Source: Amycolatopsis sp. CA-126428 (GTDB lineage Bacteria > Actinomycetota > Actinomycetes > Mycobacteriales > Pseudonocardiaceae). From it: 64,000 nt of DNA. The stretch lies in contig NZ_PPHF01000016.1 in the NCBI RefSeq assembly GCF_002904335.1, positions 62,001 to 126,000 on the forward strand, written 5' to 3'. Shown here piece after piece: positions 36,121 through 44,840 of this stretch (its first letter is position 1; each line of letters opens with the position of its first letter). The position numbers were made by a program, and so were the translations under genes. The notes beneath the pieces were generated by a model, which saw nothing but the letters and a program-made list of their open reading frames with translations, had not been told where the DNA came from and made no database searches.

Positions 36121-37037
36121 GGTTCCTGCTCTCGCCGGAGCAACGGCAGTTCGCCGCGACGCTGCACGAGCTGCTGGGCGGGGCGGACACCGCGGCCGCC
36201 GCCCGGGCGTGGGCGGCGGGGGAGCACGACCGCGGCCTCAAGCTCTGGCACGCGCTCGCCGACGTCGGCGTCTTCGCGCTGCTGGTCGACGAGGAGCACG
36301 GCGGTCTCGGCGCCGGCCCGGTCGACCTGGTGGTCGCCTGCGAAGCGCTCGGCTACCACGCCGTCCCCGGCCCGCTCGCCGAGTCGGCCGCGGTCGCGCC
36401 GGCGCTGCTGACCGGGCACCGGCTCACCTCGCTCGCCGAGGGCGACCTCGTGGCCACCGTCGTCGCGCCGCCGGAAGTGCCGCTGGCCCTCGATGCCGAC
36501 ATCGCGGGCGTGGTCCTCGACCTGACCGGTGCGCACCTCACCGGCGCCGGGGCCGAGCCCGTTCGCTCGATCGATCCGCCGCGGCGGTTGTTCCGGGTCC
36601 CGGCCGCGGCCGGCCGCTCGGACGGCACCGCGTTCGACCGCGGTGTCCTCGCCGTGGCCGCCCAGCTCCTGGGGGCGGCCCAGTGGCTCCTCGACACCTC
36701 GGTGGCGTACGCCAAGCAACGCAAGCAGTACGGCCGGGCCATCGGCGAGTACCAGGCGATCAAGCACCTCCTCGCCGACGTCGTCACCCGGCTGGAACTG
36801 GCCCGGCCCCTGCTCTACGGCGCGGCCGTGGCCGGGGAGACCTTCGCCCGCGACGTCTCGGCGGCGAAGGTCATGGCCGGGGACGCCGCGCTCCTCGCGG
36901 CGCGCACCGCCCTGCAGGTGCACGGCGCCATCGGCTACACGGCCGAGCACGACCTCGGCCTCCGGCTGACGAAGGTGCGGGTCCTCGCCGGGGCCTGGGG
37001 GACCGGGTCGTTCCACCGCGCGCGGGTCCTCCGATGA
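36117..37037 (+). CDS. fadE32: FadE32-like acyl-CoA dehydrogenase subunit
   Basis: This 306-residue acyl-CoA dehydrogenase is shortened, as beta-type partners of FadE heterotetramers are. It has RFLLSPEQRQFAATLHELL, LVDEEHGGLGAGPVDLVVACEALG and the C-terminal YAKQRKQYGRAIGEYQAIKHLLADV and QVHGAIGYTAEHDLGLRLTK. FadE32 has been linked to MOODA-CoA dehydrogenation. It is coupled by ATGA to both neighbours. Confidence 0.8.
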   Translation: MRFLLSPEQRQFAATLHELLGGADTAAAARAWAAGEHDRGLKLWHALADVGVFALLVDEEHGGLGAGPVDLVVACEALGYHAVPGPLAESAAVAPALLTGHRLTSLAEGDLVATVVAPPEVPLALDADIAGVVLDLTGAHLTGAGAEPVRSIDPPRRLFRVPAAAGRSDGTAFDRGVLAVAAQLLGAAQWLLDTSVAYAKQRKQYGRAIGEYQAIKHLLADVVTRLELARPLLYGAAVAGETFARDVSAAKVMAGDAALLAARTALQVHGAIGYTAEHDLGLRLTKVRVLAGAWGTGSFHRARVLR

Positions 37038-38083
37038 CGGACCCGATGGAGACCGAGGAAGCCCGGGCGCTGCGGGACGCCGTCCGGGCCCTGCTGACGC
37101 GCCGGTCGGGGCCGGAGGCGGTGCGGGCCGCGCTGGAGTCGCCGCTGGGCTACGACGACAAGCTGTGGTCGACGCTCTGCGAACAGATCGGCGTCGCCGC
37201 CCTGGCGATCCCGGAGCGCTACGGCGGCGCGGGCGCCGGGCTCGCCGAGGTGTGCGTCGTGCTCGCGGAACTCGGCCGGACGCTCACCCCCGCGCCGATG
37301 CTCGGCTCGGCGGTGCTGTCGGCTCAGGCCCTGCTCCTGACCGGCAACGACGCAGTGTGCGAACGGCTGCTGCCGGGCATCGCCGCGGGCACGACCCTGG
37401 CCGCGCTGGCCTGGTCCGGCGCGGACGGCCGGTGGACACCGGCCCTGAGCGCGTCGGACGCCGGCCTCGACGGCCGCGCCTGCTACGTCCTGGACGGCGA
37501 CCTCGCCGACGTCCTGCTCGCCGTGGCCCGCACGGACGACGGAACCGGCCTGTTCGAGGTGCCCCTCGACGGGGTCCGCCGGGAGCGGGTCACCAGCCTG
37601 GACCCGGGCCGCCGCCTCGCGGTCGTCGAATGCGCTGCGGCACCCGCCCGCCGCCTCGACACCGGCGGGTTCGCCGAGCCACTACGGCAGCTGCGCGCCA
37701 CGGCGACGGTCGCCGTCGCGGCGGAGCAGGTCGGCGCGGCCGCGCGGGCGTTGGAGCTGACGGTCGAGTACACGAAGCAACGCCGCCAGTTCGGCCGCCC
37801 GATCGGGTCGTTCCAGGCGCTGAAGCACCGGATGGCCGACGTGCACGTCCACATCGAAGCGGCGCGTTCGGCGCTCTACGCGGCCCTGGTGGACGGCGAC
37901 GCCGAAGCCGTCGCGACCGCGAAGGTGGTGTGCAGTGAGGCGTTCGAGCACGCGGCCGCGGAGATGATCCAGCTGCACGGCGGGATTGCCATCACCTGGG
38001 AGCACGATGCCCACCTGTACTTCAAGCGGGCGCACGGGACCGCTCTGCTATTCGGTGATGCGGGCTCGTGGCTCACCCGCTGA
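37034..38083 (+). CDS. fadE33: FadE33-like acyl-CoA dehydrogenase subunit
   Basis: The 349-residue short acyl-CoA dehydrogenase has AALAIPERYGGAGAGLAEVCVVLAELG, YTKQRRQFGRPIGSFQALKHRMADV and LHGGIAITWEHDAHLYFKRA. It is last in the fadD3 operon, as in M. tuberculosis. The codons for its final ten residues (FGDAGSWLTR) belong to a 42-base segment that is imperfectly repeated at 38138-38180, where it overlaps the sigma-factor stop. Confidence 0.8.
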   Translation: MTDPMETEEARALRDAVRALLTRRSGPEAVRAALESPLGYDDKLWSTLCEQIGVAALAIPERYGGAGAGLAEVCVVLAELGRTLTPAPMLGSAVLSAQALLLTGNDAVCERLLPGIAAGTTLAALAWSGADGRWTPALSASDAGLDGRACYVLDGDLADVLLAVARTDDGTGLFEVPLDGVRRERVTSLDPGRRLAVVECAAAPARRLDTGGFAEPLRQLRATATVAVAAEQVGAAARALELTVEYTKQRRQFGRPIGSFQALKHRMADVHVHIEAARSALYAALVDGDAEAVATAKVVCSEAFEHAAAEMIQLHGGIAITWEHDAHLYFKRAHGTALLFGDAGSWLTR

Positions 38084-38180
38084 GCCGGGCAGTCGGCGAG
38101 GTGCCCGACGACCGCGTTCGCCCGGGACCGCCTGCTTTTCGGTGATCCAGGCCCGCGGGCTCAGCCGGTGAGCCGGGCAG
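38051..38180. repeat. Imperfect direct repeat at the fadE33/sigma-factor junction
   Basis: Segments 38051-38092 and 38138-38180 both start TTCGGTGAT and end GTGAGCCGGGCAG or CTGAGCCGGGCAG, with most positions between them shared. The spacer 38098-38123 also matches 38250-38275 inside the sigma gene (both end GACCGCGTTCGCCC). The region looks like a decayed partial duplication of the 3' end of the sigma gene. Confidence 0.55.
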
Positions 38181-38901
38181 CGGAACCGGGTAGTTCGCCG
38201 TTCGCCTCGTCCAGCCCACGCACGACCAGCCGGCAGGCCGGGCACCCGGCGACGTGCTCGGCGACCGCGTTCGCCCTCCGCGGCGGCAGGGCGCCGCGGA
38301 CCCAGGCGCCCATCCGGCGGCGGGGTTCGCGGCAGCTCGGCTCGTCCGGCTCGGGCACCTGGACCTGCAGGTAGGCCTGCCGCAGCCCCTCGCGCGCCCG
38401 CATGGCCAGCGCCGCGACGCTGTTCGGCGACAGGCCGAGCGAGGGCGCCACCTCCGTCGGGGTGCCGCCCTCGGCCTCGGTCCGCCACAGCACCGTGCGC
38501 CAGCGGCCGGGCAGTGTGCAGTAGGCCGACCACACCAGCCGGGCGTTCGACCGGTGGAGGGCGAGTTCGTCGGCGCCCCCGGCGGGGGCTTCGGGGAGCG
38601 TGGCCCGCAGCTCCACCCGGCTGCGCTGCTTGCTCCACCGCGCCACCAGGTTGCGCAGGGTCACCACGAGGTAGGGCCGCAGGTCCCCGTGCGGCCCGCC
38701 GCCGGCGCGCACCACGGTCAGCACCCGGGCGAACGTCTCGGCCACGAGGTCGTCGCGCTCGGCGGGCTGCCGCGCCCACGCTCCCGCGGTCCGCCACAGC
38801 GGCTCGGCGTGCCGGCGGAAGAGCCGCCCGGCGGCCTCGAGATCCCCGGCCCGCAGGGCGGCGAGCAGCACGGAGTCCGGCTCGTCGTCGGCTGGTTCCA
38901 T
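38161..38901 (-). CDS. ECF-type sigma factor with C-terminal zinc-finger domain
   Basis: The 246-residue protein has sigma region 2 (LFRRHAEPLWRTA, RDDLVAETFARVLTVV) and region 4 (TEVAPSLGLSPNSVAALAMRAREGLR), then an extension with CREPRRRMGAWVRGALPPR and HVAGCPACR that matches the zf-HC2 zinc-binding fold of anti-sigma factors. Such fusions carry their own regulatory module. The ATG at 38901 is preferred over an upstream start by its GGGAGA site and homology. It converges on fadE33 and diverges from a small hypothetical gene. Confidence 0.83.
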   Translation of the reverse strand: MEPADDEPDSVLLAALRAGDLEAAGRLFRRHAEPLWRTAGAWARQPAERDDLVAETFARVLTVVRAGGGPHGDLRPYLVVTLRNLVARWSKQRSRVELRATLPEAPAGGADELALHRSNARLVWSAYCTLPGRWRTVLWRTEAEGGTPTEVAPSLGLSPNSVAALAMRAREGLRQAYLQVQVPEPDEPSCREPRRRMGAWVRGALPPRRANAVAEHVAGCPACRLVVRGLDEANGELPGSAARLTG

Positions 38902-39045
38902 GGCGGTCTCCCCGGGGTCAGGCACGCTCCATGCCCCTGGGTACCCCAAGTGAAGGGGACATTCATGTCCGTAATCGCCGGTCGGCCCGATCGGGTGGTT
39001 AAGCTCGGCCGGCGATTATCGGGCACTTCACGAGGGCAGGCCGGG

Positions 39046-39393
39046 GTGGACGACCGAAGGTGGCAGCGGGATCGGCCGGTCCTCGCCCGTCTCCGTGACG
39101 AGTGGACCGCGGCGCTGACCCGCGCCGGGATTTCCGCCGAGACGCTCGCCATCGAGTTCGAACCCGCGGCCGACCCCGGGCCCGGCATCCTCTGGAACTG
39201 GTGGGTCGAGTTCTCGCTCGGCGACGTCACCTTCGACGCGATGATCGCGGACGGACTCGACACGATGGCGTTCGAGGACGAGACCGGCTACTTCGACGAC
39301 GACGTGGCGCCGGGCGACGTGCCGGCCTACCTCGCCGGCCGGGTCCGGGGCCTCAAACCGCGAAGACCTGGGCGTCGTCGGCGAAGGCCTTGA
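39046..39393 (+). CDS. Hypothetical small acidic protein
   Basis: This 115-residue protein is not recognised. Its composition is protein-like, with [21 protein letters not shown], then a conserved-looking [20 protein letters not shown] core and an acidic tail ([16 protein letters not shown]). The GTG at 39046 is provisional; an in-frame ATG at 38965 behind GAAGGGG is the alternative. The 3' end overlaps the convergent VOC gene by about 41 bases. Confidence 0.55.
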   Translation: MDDRRWQRDRPVLARLRDEWTAALTRAGISAETLAIEFEPAADPGPGILWNWWVEFSLGDVTFDAMIADGLDTMAFEDETGYFDDDVAPGDVPAYLAGRVRGLKPRRPGRRRRRP

Positions 39394-39775
39394 ACTCCAG
39401 GGCGTTGCCGGCCGGGTCGAGCAGGAACATCGTCCACTGCTCACCGGCCTGGCCCGCGAAGCGGACGTACGGCTCGATCACGAACTCCGTGCCCGCCGCC
39501 CGCAGCCGGTCGGCCAGGGCCTGGAACCGCGGCACGGTGAGGATCAGCCCGAAGTGCGGCACCGGCACGTCGTGCCCGTCGACCGGGTTGTGGACGCGCT
39601 CCGGCCCGGCCGGGGCCAGGTGCGTGACGAACTGGTGGCCGTGCAGGTTCCAGTCGACCCACGTGTCCGCGCTGCGGCCCTGCTCGAGGCCGAGGACTTC
39701 GCCGTAGAACCGCCGGGCGGCGGCCAGGTCGTCCACCGGCATCGCCAGGTGGAACCGGGGGATGGTCGGGGTCAT
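39353..39775 (-). CDS. VOC (glyoxalase/bleomycin-resistance) family protein
   Basis: The 140-residue single-domain VOC protein has [44 protein letters not shown] and [15 protein letters not shown], with His and Glu residues in metal-binding places. The ATG at 39775 follows AAGGGAG. A leaderless start at the upstream ATG 39799 is also possible, because a TAACAT -10 lies 6 bases before it. It is divergent from the GntR regulator, sharing one symmetric control element, so it is probably the regulator's target. Confidence 0.82.
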   Translation of the reverse strand: MTPTIPRFHLAMPVDDLAAARRFYGEVLGLEQGRSADTWVDWNLHGHQFVTHLAPAGPERVHNPVDGHDVPVPHFGLILTVPRFQALADRLRAAGTEFVIEPYVRFAGQAGEQWTMFLLDPAGNALEFKAFADDAQVFAV

Positions 39776-39794
39776 CGGGCTCCCTTCGTCGAGA

Positions 39795-39826
39795 CTCATG
39801 TCCAAATGTTAACATCAAGACATGAG
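39795..39826. promoter_or_regulatory. Symmetric divergent promoter/operator of the VOC and GntR genes
   Basis: The element is CTCATGTC, CAA, ATGTTAACAT, CAA, GACATGAG: palindromic at 26 of 32 positions. Each strand reads TAACAT, then 6 bases, then ATG (39822 on plus, 39799 on minus). The two -10 hexamers share two bases, so both polymerases cannot be placed at once, and the palindrome suits a GntR dimer. Confidence 0.7.
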
Positions 39827-40511
39827 TGGTTCGCTGGTTCCCGCCCGGCGCCGCGGGCTGGCCGACGAGGTCGCGGACCGGATCCGTGACGCGATCTTCG
39901 ACGGCGTCTACGTCCCCGGCAGCCAGCTGCGCGAAGTGGAGCTGGCCCAAGCGCTGGGCGTCAGCCGGGGGCCGGTGCGGGAGGCGTTGCTCAGGCTGGA
40001 GCAGGAAGGTCTCGTCCGCAGCGAGTGGCACCGCGGCGCCACGGTCACCACGCTGTCCGCCGAGGACGTCGCCGAGCTGGACAGCCTGCGGGCGGCCCTC
40101 GAGCACCTCGCCGTCGAGCTGGTGGTCGAGCGCGCCGCCGACGATGCCCTCGCCGCGCTCGAAGCCGTGGTGCGGCGCATGGAACGAGCGCACGACGAGC
40201 ACGAAATGGTCCGGTGCGACCTGGAGTTCCACGACGCGGTCTACGCGGCCACCGGCCACCGGCGGCTGCTCGAGGCCTGGCAGGCGATCCGCTCGCAGGT
40301 GCACCTGTTCCTGCTCACCCGGATCGGCGTCGCCACCGGCGGCTACCTCGCGGGCATCCCGGCGGAACACCGGGAGCTCGTCTCCGCCCTGAGCGCCCGA
40401 GACCGCGAGACGGCGCTCGCGCTGTTCGCCGAGCACCGCCGCCACGCCTTCGAAATCCTCAATGGACGGACGACCCAGGGCGTCAGAGCACCAGGTCCGC
40501 CGCCGACTTGA
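39822..40511 (+). CDS. GntR family regulator, FadR/FCD subfamily
   Basis: The 229-residue protein has the winged helix GntR domain at residues 10-75 (DRIRDAIFDGVYVPGSQLREVELAQALGVSRGPVREAL) and an FCD ligand domain with the metal-binding DLEFHDAVYAATGHRRL and a C-terminal EHRRHAFEIL. No Shine-Dalgarno precedes the ATG; a TAACAT -10 six bases upstream suggests a leaderless message. It probably represses the VOC gene and itself. Its 3' end overlaps the convergent protease-nuclease gene by 29 bases. Confidence 0.87.
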   Translation: MSGSLVPARRRGLADEVADRIRDAIFDGVYVPGSQLREVELAQALGVSRGPVREALLRLEQEGLVRSEWHRGATVTTLSAEDVAELDSLRAALEHLAVELVVERAADDALAALEAVVRRMERAHDEHEMVRCDLEFHDAVYAATGHRRLLEAWQAIRSQVHLFLLTRIGVATGGYLAGIPAEHRELVSALSARDRETALALFAEHRRHAFEILNGRTTQGVRAPGPPPT

Positions 40512-42405
40512 TCTCCTGGGCTTCGCTCGTCGACTCCAAGCCGGCGAGGGGATCGGCGGCCTCCAGGTCGCCGAACGACAGCCCGGTCAGCTCGGCGATC
40601 CGGCGGACCGGCACCTGGTACGTGCGATAAGCGCCGTAGTCGAACTCGACCGCCGCCTCCAGCCCGTGGATGAGCTCCTCCTGGCTCAGCAGGTACGCCG
40701 TCGCCGAGAGGGCGCCGCCGGACTTGACCATCGCGACGACCTTCCAGAACTGGCGCGGCAGCTGCACCCCGCGGTACTGGTCGTCGTCCGCGGCCAGTAC
40801 CGGGCCGGTCACCACGCTCACCTTGAGGTCGAAGTTGTCCGCGTTGGTCAGCACGTAGTCCTCGAGCCCGGCCCAGGTCGTCTTGTTCTGGTTGAAGTCC
40901 TTGTGCTGCGGCGAGCAGTTCGTGAAGTGGAACGTGTCGTCGTTGCCCAGCTGCGCGATCGCCTCGGTCGTGCCCCACGCCGGGTCGAGGCGGCGGACCA
41001 GGTGCCCGCGGTCCAGGGGGTTGTCCCGGTAGATCTCCTCGCCGATCTGCTCGGTCACGGCCACGCGCGGGTCGAGCGACCAGTGGTCGGCTTCGCGCCG
41101 CAGCGACCGGCTGGTGCGCCCGTCGATGTTGACCGCGGTGAACATCGCCAGCCGCCGTTCGCGGTGCATGACGACGCTGAAGTGGTGGTACGGCAGGACG
41201 TGCTTCGGCTCGCCGGTGGCCTGCCGGTTGAGCGCGGCCAGCGGGAGGAGCGCGTCGGACAGGCCGGGCAGCGGCACGGTGTGCCCGGGCAGGAAGGCCG
41301 GGTCGTACCCTTCGCGGTTCGAATAGTCGGGATCGATCCGCCCGGTGGCCGCTTCGGCGCGCAGCCGGATGTCGAACGGCATCGAGAGCGACAGGACCGG
41401 TGCGGCGCCGTCGGCGGCCGGCCGCGCGCGCTCGGGGCGGGTGGCCAGCCGGTCGAGCAGCGCCTGCTGCGCCGGCGCGAACTGCCGGCCCCGCAGGAAC
41501 TTCAGCAGCTTGCTGACCCGGATGCCTTCGTTGAGGAAACCGCCGTACTCGGCGTGGCCCGTCGCCGGGACGCTCGCGTGGTGCAGCGCCACGATCTCCC
41601 ACTGGTCGTTGAACACCGGCGAGCCGGACGACCCGGGTTCGGTGTCGGTTTCGTAGTGCAGGAATTCCTCGAGGACGTCGACGACCCGGTTTTCCCGCAG
41701 CGCGACCTGTTTCTTGCCGCCACCGGGGTGCTGCACGATGGTGACGAAGTCGCCGACGATCGCCTTGCCCTCGCTGGCGATCAGCCGGTTGAAGCCGAAG
41801 GGGCGCAGCTCGTCCGCGGTCGCCTTCACCGCGACCAGCGCGAAATCCAGTTCCCGGTCGGCGGCGAAGAACCGGTCCGGGTCGAGGGTGAAGGCCCGCA
41901 CCGGCCGGGGCAGGCCGTCGATGCCGTCCTGGTAGTCGAACTCGATGACGCTGAACCCGGCGGCCTCGGCGTCCGGCAGCACGTGGTGGTTGGTCAGCAG
42001 CAGCTCCGGCGACACCAGCGATCCCGTGCCGTAGCCGACGAGCCGGCCCTGGGCGTTGCGGATGTTCACCCGGCCGACGGCGCCCGACGCCGCGACCCCG
42101 CCTTCGAGGTAGCCCACGCCGACCAGGTCGTTCGTGAGGACGATGCGTTCGAGGATTGCGCCGGCGGCCGTCATCGCCGCCGGGTCCCCGGCCGCGATCG
42201 CCGCCGGGCTCACCGGCCGGATGTCGGGGTAGTAGCGGCCGAGCCGGTCGATCCGGGTGGCCACGCGGCTCGGCTCGTCGGCCTCGGCGATGCCGCCGGG
42301 CTTGCGCAGCAACGCGATCTTGGCCTGCCGCGGCCCGGTGCGCTCGGCGGCCCGCGCCGCCGCGGCCTCTTCCTGTTCGGACTGCGGGTCCGTTTTGACG
42401 TCCAC
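40483..42405 (-). CDS. Trypsin-like protease fused to DNA/RNA non-specific endonuclease
   Basis: A 640-residue two-enzyme fusion. Residues about 95-300 form a trypsin-like domain with triad candidates His141 (LLTNHHVL), Asp187 (ELDFALV) and Ser260 (PGSSGSPVF). Residues about 395-620 form a NucA/EndoG-type nuclease with DRGH (465-468) and NCSPQHKDFNQNKTTW for metal binding. There is no signal peptide or membrane segment, so it should be cytosolic, where both activities would be dangerous unless controlled. This suggests a conflict or programmed-death effector, but no partner gene is obvious. Its N-terminal 80 residues are charged and Ala-rich. Confidence 0.87.
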   Translation of the reverse strand: MDVKTDPQSEQEEAAAARAAERTGPRQAKIALLRKPGGIAEADEPSRVATRIDRLGRYYPDIRPVSPAAIAAGDPAAMTAAGAILERIVLTNDLVGVGYLEGGVAASGAVGRVNIRNAQGRLVGYGTGSLVSPELLLTNHHVLPDAEAAGFSVIEFDYQDGIDGLPRPVRAFTLDPDRFFAADRELDFALVAVKATADELRPFGFNRLIASEGKAIVGDFVTIVQHPGGGKKQVALRENRVVDVLEEFLHYETDTEPGSSGSPVFNDQWEIVALHHASVPATGHAEYGGFLNEGIRVSKLLKFLRGRQFAPAQQALLDRLATRPERARPAADGAAPVLSLSMPFDIRLRAEAATGRIDPDYSNREGYDPAFLPGHTVPLPGLSDALLPLAALNRQATGEPKHVLPYHHFSVVMHRERRLAMFTAVNIDGRTSRSLRREADHWSLDPRVAVTEQIGEEIYRDNPLDRGHLVRRLDPAWGTTEAIAQLGNDDTFHFTNCSPQHKDFNQNKTTWAGLEDYVLTNADNFDLKVSVVTGPVLAADDDQYRGVQLPRQFWKVVAMVKSGGALSATAYLLSQEELIHGLEAAVEFDYGAYRTYQVPVRRIAELTGLSFGDLEAADPLAGLESTSEAQEIKSAADLVL

Positions 42406-42535
42406 GATGCCTCCCGGCGGGCGGGGTCGGAAACACCGCGTTAGTCGCGCTCCCGGAGGGCGCGTTACACGATTTCCGGCGCGTCACCGGGAATTCTTTT
42501 TCACTCCACCTCGCGGTGTTTTCCCGCGATCGAAG

Positions 42536-44155
42536 CTATTCCCGAAAATCCCGCACCGGAAGCACGATCGCCGACGCGTGCGCGGGGTCGTGGTGGACCT
42601 CCTGGTCCGCGGCGCGCAGCGTCACCGCGGTGGCGTGGGGTTCGCCGGTGCCGGGATTGCGGGCGTAGCGCGGGAAAGCACCGCTGGAGACCTGGACCCG
42701 GATGCGGTGCCCGCGCCGGAACCGGTGCGCCGTCGGCCACAGCCGGACCGTGACGGCGGCCGGTTCGGCCGCGTCGCGCAGGCTGGTGAGGCCGTCGCAG
42801 ACGTTGACCGAGCGCCCGTTTGGATCGACGTCGCAGAGCCGGACGAAGACGTCGGCGAACCGCAGGCTCGAGCGGAACCAGATCTCCGCGTGCACGTCCC
42901 CGATCACTTCGACGTCTTCGCCGAGCACGTCCGTGGTGTAGGTGAGGACGTCGGCGCGGGCTTCGAGCGCCGCGTTGTCCACCCGGCCGGCGTCGGGGTC
43001 CATGCGGACGCCACCGGCCGCGGGCGTCGGGTCCGCCGGGTCGTAGCGGTAGCGGTCCGGTGCCGACTCGCCGGGCGCGCCCGTGGCCAGCGTGCCTCCG
43101 GCCTGCAGGTGGAACCGTTGCGGCGCATAGCCTTCCGGTGGCCACGAAGCGAAGTCGCGCCAGGCTTCCTCGCCCATGACGAACAGCCGGACCGGCGCCC
43201 GCTGCGGCGGTTCCTCGCCGCGCGCGAGCGCGAGCCCGAACTCACACGTTTCCCGGAGGGAGACGCCCGCGCCGGCGAGCAGGTCGCCCGCGTGGGTCCA
43301 CGGCCCGATCGTGAGCCGCGGCCGCCGTCCGGCGTCCTGCAGGGTCCGGAAGTCGCGGAGCTGGCCGGGCAGGAAGATGTCGTACCAGCCGCCGACCGAG
43401 CTGACCGGAACGGTGACGTCGGCGACGCGGTCCCGGTGGTCGAGCGCCGCCCACCGGGGGCTCGTCCCGGGGTGGGCGAGGACGTCCTGGATGTAGTCCG
43501 AGCGGTGGCCGATGGCGACGACGTCGGCCTGGGCGAGCGGCAGCGTGGACAGCGCCTGCCGCACTTTCTTCGCCTGCCTGCGTTGCCGGAGCGGCGCGAA
43601 GCGGCGCTCCTGGGTGGCGACCTGGACACCCCAGCCGAACGGCGTCTCCAGCGAAAGGCCGTCCTCCCGCAGGAATTCCAGCGTCAGCCCGGACTCGGTG
43701 ATGTGCGGGACCATCGCCTTGACCTGCGGCGGCAGGCGATCGGCCACGGCCCACTGCACGTACCCCAGGTAGCTGGGGCCGGTGAGCACGATCGCGTCGC
43801 CGAACCAAGGCTGCCGCACGACCCAGTCCAGCGTCGCGAGGCCGTCCTCGCGCTCCTGCCGCAGCGGATCGAAGGCACCGCCGGAACCGAAGCCGCCGCG
43901 GGTGCTCTGGATCAGCACCTGGAAACCGCGCTCGGCCAGCGGGCGGGCCAGGATCGCCCCGAACACGCCCCGGCGGCCGTAGGGGCTGCGCAGCACCGCG
44001 GTCGGCAGGCCGGCACCCCCGGTGCGCGGCGCCCAGTGGTCCGCCAGCAATTCGGCGCCGTCGGGCATCGGGACGCGCACGTCCCGCTGGACGGTGAGGC
44101 GCCGGGTGGCCGGCGCGGGCAGCTTCAGCAGGCGTTCGACAAGACGGCTGATCAT
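42536..44155 (-). CDS. CocE/NonD family hydrolase (X-Pro dipeptidyl-peptidase-like)
   Basis: The 539-residue protein has the CocE alpha/beta hydrolase core (VPMPDGAELLADHWAPR, VLIQSTRGGFGSGG, nucleophile Ser in TGPSYLGYVQWAVA, PVSSVGGWYDIF, IGPWTHAG with the catalytic His) and a C-terminal jelly-roll (DVFVRLCDVDPNGRSVNVCDG). No signal peptide is seen. It may hydrolyse esters or amides; the substrate is unknown. The ATG at 44155 follows AAGGAGG by 7 bases and overlaps the TetR stop, so the regulator probably governs this operon. The 130 bases downstream, up to the protease-nuclease gene, hold no gene that I can see. Confidence 0.87.
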   Translation of the reverse strand: MISRLVERLLKLPAPATRRLTVQRDVRVPMPDGAELLADHWAPRTGGAGLPTAVLRSPYGRRGVFGAILARPLAERGFQVLIQSTRGGFGSGGAFDPLRQEREDGLATLDWVVRQPWFGDAIVLTGPSYLGYVQWAVADRLPPQVKAMVPHITESGLTLEFLREDGLSLETPFGWGVQVATQERRFAPLRQRRQAKKVRQALSTLPLAQADVVAIGHRSDYIQDVLAHPGTSPRWAALDHRDRVADVTVPVSSVGGWYDIFLPGQLRDFRTLQDAGRRPRLTIGPWTHAGDLLAGAGVSLRETCEFGLALARGEEPPQRAPVRLFVMGEEAWRDFASWPPEGYAPQRFHLQAGGTLATGAPGESAPDRYRYDPADPTPAAGGVRMDPDAGRVDNAALEARADVLTYTTDVLGEDVEVIGDVHAEIWFRSSLRFADVFVRLCDVDPNGRSVNVCDGLTSLRDAAEPAAVTVRLWPTAHRFRRGHRIRVQVSSGAFPRYARNPGTGEPHATAVTLRAADQEVHHDPAHASAIVLPVRDFRE

Positions 44156-44760
44156 CGGCCGGCCTCCTTCGTGATCATCGCGGTGACGACCGAGCGCATT
44201 CGCGCCAGCCGGCCGGCGAACTCTTCCGGGTCGAGCGGGTCCGGCCCGTCGACGACCCACGTGTTGACGAACGCCCCCGCGCCCCCGGTCAGGAAGGTGG
44301 CCAGGTCGTCGATCCCGGCGGCGTCGAGGTGACCGCCGAGTGCGTGGCCGAGGTGCTCCCGGTTGAGCGGGAGGAACAGGCCGGTCAGCGCCTTGTTGAG
44401 GGCGTACGCGGACGCCCCGGTCAGCAGGGCGCGGTAGAAGCGCCGGTGGGCGGCGAAGTGCCGGCCCAGCGCCAGGAACGATCCGTGCTCGTCGGTGGCG
44501 GACGCCAAGCTGTCGAGGTCACCGAGCAGTTCGCGCCGCACGAGGTCGAGCGCCGCCTCCAGCAGGAGGGTGTCGCGGTCGCCGAACTGCTGGTACAGCA
44601 CCTGGCGGCTGACGTCCGCGGCCTCGGCGATCTCGGACACCGGGACGCCCGTGGAGTCGCGTTCGGACACGAGCTCGACCGCGGCCCGCATCAGCGCCGC
44701 GCGCGACCGGCGCACCCGCCGGTCCTTCACGGGGGCTTCGATCGTCCAGTCACCGGGCAC
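44152..44760 (-). CDS. TetR family regulator of the CocE-type hydrolase operon
   Basis: The 202-residue protein has the TetR DNA-binding part (ALMRAAVELVSERDSTGVPVSEIAEAADVSRQVLYQQFGDRDTL) and a helical C-terminal part. It is first in a two-gene operon with the hydrolase (ATGA overlap) and divergent from the alcohol dehydrogenase over 80 bases. The GTG start is tentative. Confidence 0.83.
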   Translation of the reverse strand: MPGDWTIEAPVKDRRVRRSRAALMRAAVELVSERDSTGVPVSEIAEAADVSRQVLYQQFGDRDTLLLEAALDLVRRELLGDLDSLASATDEHGSFLALGRHFAAHRRFYRALLTGASAYALNKALTGLFLPLNREHLGHALGGHLDAAGIDDLATFLTGGAGAFVNTWVVDGPDPLDPEEFAGRLARMRSVVTAMITKEAGR

Positions 44761-44840
44761 AGCGTCGATAATGGACAGGTGTCAAGAAAATAGCAAGTGT
44801 TCGGTAATCCGGCGTCCGCCGGGGATGCGAGGATGCGGCC

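Noticed and set aside
38957..38970. GGACATTCATGTCC palindrome between the sigma and hypothetical genes
   Set aside because: Six-base arms near an alternative ATG may be an operator, but there is too little to support it as a site.
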